Part shown: positions 52,101 through 61,259 of the stretch, piece after piece | Layout: every line of letters starts with the position of its first letter | Position numbering within the stretch: the stretch's first letter is position 1 | NCBI GenBank assembly: GCA_023150935.1 | Contig: JAKLJW010000002.1 | Coordinates: 152,868-216,867 of the forward strand | Length of the DNA: 64,000 bases | Source: Candidatus Binatia bacterium | GTDB lineage: Bacteria; Desulfobacterota; Binatia; HRBIN30 | Direction: 5' to 3' | Notes under the pieces: model-generated | What the model saw: the letters and a program-made list of their open reading frames with translations, nothing else | What the model was told of the DNA's origin: nothing | Database searches by the model: none | Program-made: the position numbers and the translations under genes

Positions 52101-53294
52101 ATGTCATTGAACCGGAAGCTCTTCTGGATCGCCGTGCTGTATTTCGCCGAAGGCCTGCCCTTCGGCATCGTCGTCGACACCCTGCCGGTGTACTTCCGCG
52201 TCCACGGCGTTTCGCTCACCGCCATCGGCTTGATGAGCCTGCTCGGCGCCCCCTGGACGCTGAAAGTGGTCTGGGCGCCGCTGGTCGACCGCTTCGGACC
52301 GTATCGGCGTTGGATACTGAGCTGTCTCGCACTGATGGCGCTGAGCCTCACCGCACTGCCGCTGGCGCCGGCGGTCGATCCGGGCCCGCTGGTATGGGCG
52401 CTACTCTTCGCTTTCACCCTGGCATCGGCGACCCAGGATATCGCCATCGACGCTTACACGATCAACCTCCTTGCGCCCGGGGAAGAGGGCGTCGCCAACG
52501 GTGTGCGCCTCGCCGCTTATCGGGTCGCGCTCATCGTTGGCGGGGGTGGGCTGGTGATGCTTGCCGGTGGCCTCGGCTGGACGGCGGTCTTCCACGCCGC
52601 CGCCGGACTGCTGATCGTCGCCGCGCTGGCGGTGGCGCGCAGTCCCTTGCTGCCGCGCCCGCCGGCGGCCACCGGCGGGAGTTGGTTCCGACCGCTGCGC
52701 GATTGGATCCTGCGCCCCGGCGCCCCGGCCGTGTTCCTGTTCGTGCTTACTTACAAGCTCGGAGACGCCAGCATGGGACCGATGGTCAAGCCCTTCTGGG
52801 TGGATCGCGGCCTGAGCCTGGAAGAGATCGGTCTGGTGTCGACAACCCTGGGCATCGCCGCGAGCATCGTCGGCGCACTGGCGGGTGGGCTGCTGACCAG
52901 TCGCTGGGGCATCTTCACCGCCCTGTGGAGCCTCGGCCTGCTCCAGGCCCTCTCGAACCTCGGCTATGCCGGCGTCGCCGCGCTCGACGGCGGCCGGCCG
53001 GCGATCTACGCCGCTTCGCTGTTCGAGAGCTTCACCGGCGGCCTTGGCAACGCCGCCTTTCTCGCCTTCTTGATGCACATCTGCGACAAGGAACGCGCCG
53101 CCACGGAGTACGCCATGCTATCGGCCGTGTTCGGCCTGACGCGCTCCCTGGCCGGAGCCGTCAGCGGGCTTGGCGTTACCGTCCTCGGATACGGCAGCTA
53201 CTTCGCGATAACCTTTTTTCTGGCGTTTCCGGCGTTCGCCCTGCTGCCATGGATCCGCGGCTGGGCTGCGAACGATCGGGAGCTGCATTCGTAG
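52101..53294 (+). CDS. MFS transporter, AmpG-like
   Basis: A 397-residue 12-span permease. The ATQDIAIDAY signature, YFAEGLPFGIVVDTLP near the start and the 12-helix pattern place it in the AmpG group (muropeptide or acetyl-CoA-type transporters). Start at 52101 (MSLNRKLFW) follows a G-rich stretch and fits the first membrane helix; an earlier frame adds Arg/Lys residues. Substrate is unproven. No amidase or beta-lactamase regulator is adjacent. Confidence 0.84.
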   Translation: MSLNRKLFWIAVLYFAEGLPFGIVVDTLPVYFRVHGVSLTAIGLMSLLGAPWTLKVVWAPLVDRFGPYRRWILSCLALMALSLTALPLAPAVDPGPLVWALLFAFTLASATQDIAIDAYTINLLAPGEEGVANGVRLAAYRVALIVGGGGLVMLAGGLGWTAVFHAAAGLLIVAALAVARSPLLPRPPAATGGSWFRPLRDWILRPGAPAVFLFVLTYKLGDASMGPMVKPFWVDRGLSLEEIGLVSTTLGIAASIVGALAGGLLTSRWGIFTALWSLGLLQALSNLGYAGVAALDGGRPAIYAASLFESFTGGLGNAAFLAFLMHICDKERAATEYAMLSAVFGLTRSLAGAVSGLGVTVLGYGSYFAITFFLAFPAFALLPWIRGWAANDRELHS

Positions 53295-53406
53295 GGAGCC
53301 GATCGGAGTGCACCACGGCGCGCCCCCTTCGCCACGGGTTCGGCGCGAGCGGCCGCCCACAACCCAACGAAGGGGCCGCGGGTAGTGTGGCGCAGGAGGC
53401 ACGGGC

Positions 53407-54333
53407 GTGGCACCCTGCCAGCGCATGCGCGCTCCCATCGTTATCTGTGCACTGGCAGGCTTCCTCGGCAGTGCCGGCGCGTTCGGTGCGCCAGCCGCCG
53501 GCCAGTTCGGCCCCCAGGGAGTCGTGCGCGAGTTCTGTCAGCTCGACGGCATGGGCCAGCGCGTGACCATGCCGGGGTGGTCGAAGCTGGCGCCGCTGGT
53601 GGGGTGGACCCTGGAACCGGCATGGGATCGCGTGGTTGTCGTCGCCAGTTATGTCGTCGGACCGCCGCGACCGATCGACGGCAGCACTGCCCTCGCGATC
53701 GACGTGCAATACAGCGTGGTCGGCGAGATCTCGGCCGCCGGCTTCCGCGCCGAGCCGGCGCTGGAAACGCTAACGCTCATGGTCGACGCTCCCGGCTCCG
53801 GCAGTTGGCGCATCCTCGGACCGCCCCCGCCCCCGCACCTGTTCGCCGATCGGATCGACGTTGCCGAAATGCGCGCCTCGCTCACGCATGGAAGTGCGCG
53901 CTTCGTTCCCGACTCGCTCTTCGTCCGGGGCATGTTCCAGGCCGCGGGATGGCAGATCCCGCATCTGCCGGTGGCCGAACTGCTGAGCAGCCGAGCGTTT
54001 CGCACCGTCGACAAGCCGGCCGCTGGCGACGTCGTTGTCTATCTGGACGGGGAGCAGCCATATCACCTGGGCATCCTCGCCGGGACCGACGCGGTGGTCT
54101 CTTCGACAATCAACGCCGGCTTCGTGCGCGCGCCCGTCGGCGCTTTTCCCGGCGAAGTCCGCTACTCGCGCCTGGTCGGCCTCCCGGGCGTGGTCGCGCG
54201 GGATGACGAGGGTGTCAGTCGGGAACTGCGCCGGCGCCGGCCGGGAATGGGTCTCGACCCGAGCCCACCGGCGGGGCCGACGACCGGACCGACACCGACT
54301 GCGGGCCGACCGCGAGGGGAAGAAACACGATGA
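53407..54333 (+). CDS. exported NlpC/P60-like protein, catalytic Cys apparently missing
   Basis: A 308-residue protein starting at the ATG at 53425 or the first codon at 53407; a signal peptide covers about residues 9-27. Around residues 165-225, DSLFVRGMFQAAGWQIPHLP, then AGDVVVYLDGEQPYHLGIL, follow the NlpC/P60 pattern (D-C-S-G-F-V-R ... HVGI). The position of the catalytic Cys holds a different residue here while the His is kept. The C-terminus is Pro/Arg-rich. It may be an inactive cell-wall binding form; the family match is my judgement. Confidence 0.5.
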   Translation: MAPCQRMRAPIVICALAGFLGSAGAFGAPAAGQFGPQGVVREFCQLDGMGQRVTMPGWSKLAPLVGWTLEPAWDRVVVVASYVVGPPRPIDGSTALAIDVQYSVVGEISAAGFRAEPALETLTLMVDAPGSGSWRILGPPPPPHLFADRIDVAEMRASLTHGSARFVPDSLFVRGMFQAAGWQIPHLPVAELLSSRAFRTVDKPAAGDVVVYLDGEQPYHLGILAGTDAVVSSTINAGFVRAPVGAFPGEVRYSRLVGLPGVVARDDEGVSRELRRRRPGMGLDPSPPAGPTTGPTPTAGRPRGEETR

Positions 54334-54391
54334 CCCATGACCGTCGGCGTTTGCTGCCGATCGAGGCTAACTCCCCGGGCGAGGTGTTCTG

Positions 54392-55774
54392 ATGCCAACC
54401 GCAAGTGAGATTCTGGCCGGATTTGCAACCGAGTTGCGCTTCGAGGCGTTACCGGCGGCGGTCGTCGATAAGATCGTACTGCATACGCTCGATCTCCTCG
54501 GGGTCGCGTTGGCGGCAACGCCGACGGACTTCGGGGCGTCTATGTTGAGCGCCGTCCGGAAACTCTCCGGCCCGGGCGGGTGCACCGTGGTCGGCACCAC
54601 CGACACCCTTCCGGCGGCGTGGGCCGCCCTCGCAAACGGTACTCTGGCCCACGGGCTCGATTTCGACGACACGCACAGCACGTCGGTCGTACATGTCAGC
54701 GCGAGCGTCGTGCCCGCGGCGCTCGCGGCGGCCGAGGACCGCGGCGCGGACGGCCCGCGGGTCATTGCCGCCCTGGCGGCTGCGATGGAGAGCAACATTC
54801 GTATCGGCCTCGCGGCACCCGGCGCGTTTCACGACCGCGGCTTCCATCCGACCGGCGTCTGCGGCGCCTACGCCTCCACAGTGGCCGCGGGAGCGATCTA
54901 CGGGCTGACGGTGGAACAACTGGCCGACGCCATGGGCCTCGCCGGTAGCCAGGCGAGCGGTACGTTCGAGTTCCTGGCCGACGGCAGCTGGTCGAAGCGC
55001 TTGCACCCGGGGTGGGCGGCGCATAGCGGTATTGTCGCGGCTCGGTTCGGCGCCGAAGGGTTCCGCGGACCGCGCACCACGTTCGAGGGTCGCTTCGGTC
55101 TGTTCCCGACCCACGTCGGGCCCGGCGACTGGGACATCTCTCGTATCGGCGCCGACCTGGGCCGCCGCTGGGAGCTGCTCGATATCGCCCTCAAGCCGTA
55201 TCCGTGCTGCCACATGACCCACGCTTTCATCGACTGCGCCGCGCGGGCCCGTGCCGACGGCGTTCGCGCCGAAGACGTCGCGGCCATTGCCTGCTCGATC
55301 CACCCGCGAGAGATGCCGGTCGTCTGCGAACCGCTGGCCGTCAAGCACAACCCGCAGACCGAGTACGATGCCAAGTTCAGCCTGCCCTATTGCGTCGCAA
55401 CGATGCTGGTTCGGGGACACGCCGACCTCGACGATTTCGCGGACGCCGCGGTACGCGACCCGGCCGTCGTGGCCGTAGCCCGGCGTGTCACCCACCAGGC
55501 CGACCCCGACAGCGACTACCCCGCACACTTCCCCGGCACCATGCGCATCGAACTCCGCACCGGACAGACGGTGGAGTACCGTGAGCCGCTCAACCGCGGT
55601 TGCCCCGAGCGCCCCCTCGATCGCGCGGAGGTGGAAGACAAGTTTCGTCGCAACGCCGCGCGCGCCCTACCGGCGAGACAGGCCGCGAGCGTCATCGAGG
55701 CGGTCACCGACTTGCCGCATCAACGCGATTTGGGGGTGCTGACCGCGGCTTTGCGGGGGCCGCGAGCGCGCTGA
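54392..55774 (+). CDS. MmgE/PrpD family protein
   Basis: A 460-residue protein of the PrpD/MmgE fold (2-methylcitrate dehydratase, cis-aconitate decarboxylase and relatives). Diagnostic stretches are NGTLAHGLDFDDTHS, FHPTGVCGAYAS, HPGWAAHSGIVAA and KPYPCCHMTHAFID. These enzymes remove water or CO2 from tricarboxylates; the substrate is unknown. ATG at 54392 fits the usual N-terminus. No methylcitrate synthase or other PrpBCD gene is nearby. Confidence 0.9.
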   Translation: MPTASEILAGFATELRFEALPAAVVDKIVLHTLDLLGVALAATPTDFGASMLSAVRKLSGPGGCTVVGTTDTLPAAWAALANGTLAHGLDFDDTHSTSVVHVSASVVPAALAAAEDRGADGPRVIAALAAAMESNIRIGLAAPGAFHDRGFHPTGVCGAYASTVAAGAIYGLTVEQLADAMGLAGSQASGTFEFLADGSWSKRLHPGWAAHSGIVAARFGAEGFRGPRTTFEGRFGLFPTHVGPGDWDISRIGADLGRRWELLDIALKPYPCCHMTHAFIDCAARARADGVRAEDVAAIACSIHPREMPVVCEPLAVKHNPQTEYDAKFSLPYCVATMLVRGHADLDDFADAAVRDPAVVAVARRVTHQADPDSDYPAHFPGTMRIELRTGQTVEYREPLNRGCPERPLDRAEVEDKFRRNAARALPARQAASVIEAVTDLPHQRDLGVLTAALRGPRAR

Positions 55775-55796
55775 GCGCCTCGCGCAGGGCTGGCAG

Positions 55797-57317
55797 CTAG
55801 CGGTCCGCGGCGGCTTCCGTCGCCGGCGGGCGGGCGGGCATCGTTGGCGGATGGACGTAGAGCTCCATGCGCTCGGCTTTTGTGATCGGGCCAGACGCCG
55901 TTGTCGGCAGGCCGATCCGGTAGCGGATCGCACGCTGGTGGTCGTCACACAGACGGTCGACGCTATACACCTTGCCGAACTTCCAGAGCATGCGCGCGAA
56001 GTTCGTCTGTCCCTGCGCCAGCAACCGCGCCAGGATGCTCATCGCACCCCACGCCGCGCGAGCGCCCAGGTGCTTGCGCGCCAGCACCCCCTGCGTCATG
56101 ACGAACTCCTCGTAAAACTTGCGCAGAGGCAGCTTCGTCGGCACGACGGCGTGTTGAACATCGAATAGACGATAGTCGCGAGACGCAAAGTTGCGGTTCT
56201 CCGTCATCCAGGTCTCCGTGCCCGGGTAAGGCGTGTTGATCGTCATGTGCACGACTTCCGGTACGGAGGTCGCCCACTCGCGTACGGCCGCAAAGCGCCG
56301 TTCGTCCCAGCTCGGATCGGCAATAATGTTGACGGCCACCGTCACGTCGAGCTTCCTTGCCGCCTCCAGAGCTTCCTCGTTCTGCCCGAGTCTGACGCGC
56401 TTGCGGTGAAGCTTCAGCCCTTCCTCGTCGATCGCCTCGATGCCGAGGAACATGTAGTGCAGGCCGAGGCGGCGCCAGCGCTCGAACACCTGACGATTGC
56501 GCAGCAGGACGTCGGCCCGGGTCTCGAGATAGTACTCCTTGCGGATTCCGCGGCGCTCCACTTCGTCGGCGATGGCGTGGCCGTGCTCCGGATGGATGAA
56601 CGCCACGTCGTCCACGATGAAGACGTTGGGCTCGTCGATACCGGCGAGGTCTTCCGCGGCCGCCGCCGGCGTGTGCGGACGGTAGCTGCGGCCATAGAAG
56701 GTCCACGCACTGCAAAACACGCAATCCCACGGACAGCCGCGGGTGAATTCGACCGACGCGCACGGATCGAGCACGCCGATGAAGTACTTGTTGCGCCCCC
56801 GCGTCAGGTGGCGCGCCGGTGGGTAGTCGTCCAGATCGTCAATCAGGCGAGGCGGTGGCCCCTCGCCGGCCGCCGTTACCACGCCGGGAACGGCTTCAAG
56901 ACCGCGACCGTTGCCGAGCGCTTCGACCACTTTCGCAGCCGGACCCTCGCCTTCGCCGCGAACGACACAGTCGATGGCACCGACTCCGTGCACCAGCAGC
57001 TCCGTCGCGATGAACGACGCGCTGTGCCCCCCCACCATGATACGGCAGTCAGGCAGTTCCAGCCGGGCGGCTTTGGACAGATCGATCACCTCCGGCACGT
57101 TAGCGAGGTAGTTCAGCGAAAACCCGATCACCTCCGGACGCCAGGTCTTCAGAATGTGGCGGTAGTGGTCCTGGCGGAACACCTGCAAGTCGAGCAACCG
57201 GACTTCGTGCCCCGCCCGTTCGATCGCGGTAGCAACCCGCTCGAGGCCGAGCGGCTCGAGCCGCAGGTAGATCTCTGTAAACAGCAAAGGGCTCGGATGA
57301 ACGAGCAAGACCCGCAT
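55797..57317 (-). CDS. hpnR: hopanoid C-3 methylase-like B12-binding radical SAM enzyme
   Basis: A 506-residue protein strongly resembling HpnR: B12-binding domain 1-135 (VHPSPLLFTEIYLRLEPLGLE, GGHSASFIATELL), FIGVLDPCASVEFTRGCPWD and the cluster cysteines Cys195, Cys199, Cys202 in CPWDCVFC, then SAWTFYGRSYRPH and MFLGIEAIDEEGL. HpnR adds a methyl group to hopanoid C-3 using cobalamin and SAM. Hopanoid synthesis genes (shc) are not in the window. Recall-based assignment. Confidence 0.82.
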   Translation of the reverse strand: MRVLLVHPSPLLFTEIYLRLEPLGLERVATAIERAGHEVRLLDLQVFRQDHYRHILKTWRPEVIGFSLNYLANVPEVIDLSKAARLELPDCRIMVGGHSASFIATELLVHGVGAIDCVVRGEGEGPAAKVVEALGNGRGLEAVPGVVTAAGEGPPPRLIDDLDDYPPARHLTRGRNKYFIGVLDPCASVEFTRGCPWDCVFCSAWTFYGRSYRPHTPAAAAEDLAGIDEPNVFIVDDVAFIHPEHGHAIADEVERRGIRKEYYLETRADVLLRNRQVFERWRRLGLHYMFLGIEAIDEEGLKLHRKRVRLGQNEEALEAARKLDVTVAVNIIADPSWDERRFAAVREWATSVPEVVHMTINTPYPGTETWMTENRNFASRDYRLFDVQHAVVPTKLPLRKFYEEFVMTQGVLARKHLGARAAWGAMSILARLLAQGQTNFARMLWKFGKVYSVDRLCDDHQRAIRYRIGLPTTASGPITKAERMELYVHPPTMPARPPATEAAADR

Positions 57318-57461
57318 TGCGCACCTCCCTGCCCCCAGCGGAGAAGCCGCCCGCGCAACTTTGCGGAGCTGCGGACAGCAGCCTCCGCTGCGCTGGACTC
57401 GCCGCGCCGCAATCGCTGGGTAGATCTCTCCTACGGCCTGGGCGAATCGGGGTCAACCGCG

Positions 57462-58871
57462 CTACGACGGGCGCTCGCAACCGCCACGCACGTAGTAATA
57501 CCAGTTGATCGAGGTCGCGACGGCGAAGAACACGATCGCACCGACGAAGAAGCCGGCCGCGGACTTGGTCCCGCCGCCGACCTGCGAAGCGCTCACGGAC
57601 CAGGCAATCAAGACGTTGAATAGCAACGGCCCGTAGGCCGCAATCGCCGCCGTGAAGCCGATGACTCCCGCGCCCTGACGGGGATTTGCGGCGAAGATCA
57701 CCGGGTACTGCCTGAAGGTCGAACCGTTGCCGATACCGGTGAATAGGAAGATGCCGAGCATCAAGACGACGAACAGCGGAAAACTGTCGAGAGAAGTCGG
57801 CGCCAGCGCGCCGGTGAAGATCAAGCCCAGAGCGCACGCAATAAGGCCCAAACCCGACACCTGAGTGAGAATGCCGCCGCCGGTCTTGTCTGCCAACCAG
57901 CCGAAGACCGGACGCGCGGCGGAACCGATCAGCGGGCCCAGGAACGCGAACTGGAGCGGGTCGGGGGCACCCTCGAAGCCCCCGTAAAGACTCTTGATCA
58001 TCATCGGAAACGCCGCGGAGAACCCGGAGAACGAGCCGAAGGTCATGACGTAGGTGACGGTGCAGAACCAGGTGTGCTTGTTCTTGAAGATGTCGAGCTG
58101 TTCGGCGATCGAGGCCGTGAACGGGACACTGCGTAGCTGGGTCCAGCACACCGCACCGAGCACGAGCAAGAACGGGACGTACCAGAAGACAGCGTTCTGG
58201 AGCCACACGTCCGCTTGCTTCCCGGCCTGCACGTAAGTCTGTGGACCTCCCGCAACCGCCCCGAAGGCGGCAAAGCCGACGATCCATGGGGTCACGAACT
58301 GAGTCAGGCTGACACCGAAGTTACCGACGCCGGCCTGGATACCCAGCGCGGTGCCCTGCAGGCGCTTCGGGAAGAACAGGCTCGTGCTGGGCATGAACGA
58401 GGAGAAGTCGCCGCCGCCCATACCGGCGAGGAATGCCAGCAGCATGAACATCCACCAGGGCGTACCCGGATCCATGACCGCCAGGCCAAGGCCGATGCAC
58501 GGAATCACCTTGAGCAGGTTGGCCACGCTGATCACTGCCCGCGTCCCGTAGATCGGGATCAAGAACATGTGCACCAACCGCAGCGTGCCGCCCGCCAGAC
58601 CGGGCATCGCCGCCAACCAGAACAGCTCGGTTTCGGTGAACTTAAAGCCAATCCCCGGCAGGCGAACGACCAGGGCGCTGACCACGAACCACGTCGCGAA
58701 GGAAAATGTCAGCGACGCCGTGGTGAGCCACAGCGTACGCCAGGCCACGCCCGAACCGGTCCGACGCCAGAACGCCGGGTCTTCCTTGTCCCAGGCCGGC
58801 AGCCACGACCCCCCGCGGGGCTGCGTCCCCGTCGAACCCCGGGGCGTGGATGCCTCCGCGTCAGCTTTCAT
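57462..58871 (-). CDS. narK: NarK/NasA-type nitrate/nitrite transporter (MFS)
   Basis: A 469-residue MFS protein of the nitrate/nitrite porter family with 12 spans. The signature GGGDFSSFMPSTSLFFPKR and GTALGIQAGVGNFGVSLTQF match NNP motifs. It should import nitrate or exchange it with nitrite. No nitrate reductase is adjacent. It is divergent from the Smr gene, with 331 bases between. Confidence 0.9.
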   Translation of the reverse strand: MKADAEASTPRGSTGTQPRGGSWLPAWDKEDPAFWRRTGSGVAWRTLWLTTASLTFSFATWFVVSALVVRLPGIGFKFTETELFWLAAMPGLAGGTLRLVHMFLIPIYGTRAVISVANLLKVIPCIGLGLAVMDPGTPWWMFMLLAFLAGMGGGDFSSFMPSTSLFFPKRLQGTALGIQAGVGNFGVSLTQFVTPWIVGFAAFGAVAGGPQTYVQAGKQADVWLQNAVFWYVPFLLVLGAVCWTQLRSVPFTASIAEQLDIFKNKHTWFCTVTYVMTFGSFSGFSAAFPMMIKSLYGGFEGAPDPLQFAFLGPLIGSAARPVFGWLADKTGGGILTQVSGLGLIACALGLIFTGALAPTSLDSFPLFVVLMLGIFLFTGIGNGSTFRQYPVIFAANPRQGAGVIGFTAAIAAYGPLLFNVLIAWSVSASQVGGGTKSAAGFFVGAIVFFAVATSINWYYYVRGGCERPS

Positions 58872-59202
58872 CCGTGACTCCCATCAGCCTTCGGTCGCGG
58901 CCCATGCGGGTGCCGCACCTCTCGGCGCAATGTATGCCTTCCTGTACAGGTGACCCGCACGCACCGCCGGACCCCGTCGCTGTAGTACCCATGTCGCGCA
59001 GTGGCGATAACCCGAATGCAGCGTCATTGCCCGCCCCGGCTTTCCGCGGTTATGCCCTGCTCTAAGGCGGCACCGCTCCTACGAATAGGGCATGGCTCTG
59101 TCAAGGCCCCCCTTGCGCGGGGCAAGTGGAGCGGACTCGCGCTTGCCCCATCGATCGTTTCCACGTTTAATGCGTACAGCGTCAGAAACGCGGAGGTGCG
59201 GC
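58872..59202. other. divergent intergenic region, no gene seen
   Basis: The region between narK and the Smr gene has no coding frame I trust. A hairpin CCCCTTGCGCGGGG at about 59108-59121 is present. It probably holds both promoters. Confidence 0.5.
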
Positions 59203-59949
59203 ATGGGGCGGGAACCAGGTCGGCAGCCAGTGACGCAGCGGTTGGACTCGTTGGTGCATCAGCCGTTCAGGGTGCTTAATGGCCTTGTGGTGCACGCCCC
59301 GAGAGAGCCGCGCACACATGTGCCGGCGGTGACCGACAATGAACAAGGAGAGGCCGGGGACGCACGTGATCCGGCAGAGATGTTTCTCCAGGCAGTGGCC
59401 GATGTGCGGCCGTTGGCGGCCCGCGCGCGCGATCGCGTGGCCCGACCAGGCCCGGCTGCCGGCCCACGCCCCGTCTCCCATCCGGATGCCGAAGCGCTGG
59501 CGGAGCTATGCGATCTGGTGGCGGGCACGGCACCGTTCGATATCGCCGACGGCGACGAGTACGTGGAAGGTGCCGCGGTGGGCGTCGACCGACGGCTGCT
59601 CCGCCGCCTGCGAACCGGCGAGTTTGCCTACCAGGCCCATGTCGACCTGCACGGCCTGACGGCGGAGGAGGCTCGCTGCGCCGTGGACGCCTTCCTCTTC
59701 CGCGCTCATCTGAATCGCCACCGCTGCGTGCTGATCGTGCACGGACGCGGGCGCAACTCGAAGGATCAGATCCCCGTCCTCAAGACCCGACTCGTTTCGT
59801 GGCTGGCGCGCGGACAGTCGACACGGATGATCCTGGCCTTCACCTCGGCGCGCCCTTGCGACGGCGGCGCCGGCGCAATGTACGTGCTGCTGCGCCGAAA
59901 CCGCGACCTGCGTCGGCCGATCCGCGTCACCGAAGGAGCCAGGTCTTGA
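59203..59949 (+). CDS. Smr-domain protein
   Basis: A 248-residue protein with an unstructured N-terminal part (about 1-130) and a C-terminal Smr domain (about 145-235) showing VDLHGLTAEEA and CVLIVHGRGRNSKDQIP. Small MutS-related domains are nicking endonuclease-like or RNA-binding. Start at 59203 is supported by GGAGG seven bases upstream (59192-59196). Its stop overlaps the next gene's TTG start by four bases (TTGA), so the two are coupled. Confidence 0.84.
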   Translation: MGREPGRQPVTQRLDSLVHQPFRVLNGLVVHAPREPRTHVPAVTDNEQGEAGDARDPAEMFLQAVADVRPLAARARDRVARPGPAAGPRPVSHPDAEALAELCDLVAGTAPFDIADGDEYVEGAAVGVDRRLLRRLRTGEFAYQAHVDLHGLTAEEARCAVDAFLFRAHLNRHRCVLIVHGRGRNSKDQIPVLKTRLVSWLARGQSTRMILAFTSARPCDGGAGAMYVLLRRNRDLRRPIRVTEGARS

Positions 59950-60422
59950 CGGCCGCCGGACGCATCTCCCCGACGAAGGTGACGTTGCTGGGCGTTGTCG
60001 GCGTGCTGGGCGCCGTCGCTGTCGCGCAGGAGATCTCCCAGGGGTTTCCGTCCAGCTTTGCCGTCCAGCTCGCTCGCGCCAAAGAGATCTACGTGGCCAC
60101 CGAACGCAAGAACGGCGCCCGCAGCAACGCCGCACCGGTGTGGTTCGGCATCGTCGACAACGTCATTTACTTCGCGACCAAACCCGACAGCTACAAAGCC
60201 AGGCGCATCGGGCGGGGTAGTCCGGCGTGGGTGTCCGTGCAGGGCAAGCACGGACCGTTCATCAAGCTGAAGGCCACTCTCGTCAAAGATCCGGCGATCG
60301 CCGACCGCCTCGGCGAACTCTACGCGCAGAAATACTGGATGGCGTGGGCGGGCTTGTATCGCCCCGGGGCCGAGAAGATCGCCGATGGGAGCAATGTCCT
60401 CATCCGGTTGGCGCCGGAGTGA
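59946..60422 (+). CDS. pyridoxamine 5'-phosphate oxidase-like split-barrel protein
   Basis: A 158-residue protein starting at TTG 59946, overlapping the Smr gene stop. After an N-terminal hydrophobic segment (VTLLGVVGVLGAVAVAQ), residues about 40-150 form a flavin/F420-binding split barrel: ATERKNGARSNAAPVWFGIV, FATKPDSYKARRIGRGS, GPFIKLKATLV. Members reduce or bind FMN or F420 cofactors and small substrates. TTG with a four-base overlap is unusual but is the only start that keeps the barrel complete with no upstream unrelated sequence. Confidence 0.74.
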   Translation: MTAAGRISPTKVTLLGVVGVLGAVAVAQEISQGFPSSFAVQLARAKEIYVATERKNGARSNAAPVWFGIVDNVIYFATKPDSYKARRIGRGSPAWVSVQGKHGPFIKLKATLVKDPAIADRLGELYAQKYWMAWAGLYRPGAEKIADGSNVLIRLAPE

Positions 60423-60449
60423 GGGGGGCGCGAGGCTGATCTGCGAGTT

Positions 60450-61259
60450 CTACTTGCCGGTTCCGGGCAGCTCGCCGCGACGGCGTAGCAGGGCGACGAC
60501 GGGTTCGAACAGGCGGGCGTTGGTGGCGATGATTCCCGGCAGGAGCGGGTCGCGGCGGTTGAAAATCAGTGGCTGCGCGTGCCGGTCGGTGATGTGTCCG
60601 CCCGCCTCCACGATCAATGCGGCGCCGGCGCAGATGTCCCATTCGTTTTTCGGAGTGAGGCTGAACGTGCCGTCACCGTGCCCGGCCGCTATGAGCGCCA
60701 GTTTGTAAGCGACACTGCCCGTCAGCTCCACGCGGAAATCGTCCCGGAACGCGTCCCATTCGCCGCGCGCCGATTCCGAGCGGCTGGCAAGCATGCGGGC
60801 CGCGCTCAGGTCGGCGGTGTCGCTCACCCGCACCGGCTTCCCGTTGAGGGTCGTGCCGCGCCCCCTTTCGGCGGCGAACAACTCCTCGCGCACGGGATTG
60901 TAGATCACGCCGAGGATCGGAGCGCCCGCGTCGACCAGTGCGACGCACACGCAGAACTCCGGTATACGCTTGATAAATTCCTTGGTGCCGTCGAGTGGGT
61001 CGACCACCCACACCCGCCGGCGGGACAGCCGCTCCTCGGTGTCCCGGGTCTCCTCGGAAAGCCAGCCGTCCTCCGGGAACGCCGCCGCCACCATGCTGCG
61101 GATACACCGATCCGCTTCGACGTCAGCCTCGGTGACCGGACTGTCGTGACTCTTCTCGCTGACCGTGTACGCCCCTTCGTACCAGCGGCGAACGATCGCG
61201 CCGCCGGCAGAAGCCGCTTCGATAGCGACGGTCAACTCACGCGATGGCGGTTGCGTCAT
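60450..61259 (-). CDS. cysQ: 3'(2'),5'-bisphosphate nucleotidase (CysQ), inositol monophosphatase family
   Basis: A 269-residue metal-dependent phosphatase. Motifs: [35 protein letters not shown] (metal ligands D-P-L-D-G-T) and [16 protein letters not shown]. CysQ hydrolyses PAP, the by-product of sulfotransferase reactions. The gene shares a four-base overlap with the DHS-like gene upstream, so both are one operon. FIKRIPEF favours CysQ over plain inositol phosphatase. Confidence 0.88.
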   Translation of the reverse strand: MTQPPSRELTVAIEAASAGGAIVRRWYEGAYTVSEKSHDSPVTEADVEADRCIRSMVAAAFPEDGWLSEETRDTEERLSRRRVWVVDPLDGTKEFIKRIPEFCVCVALVDAGAPILGVIYNPVREELFAAERGRGTTLNGKPVRVSDTADLSAARMLASRSESARGEWDAFRDDFRVELTGSVAYKLALIAAGHGDGTFSLTPKNEWDICAGAALIVEAGGHITDRHAQPLIFNRRDPLLPGIIATNARLFEPVVALLRRRGELPGTGK

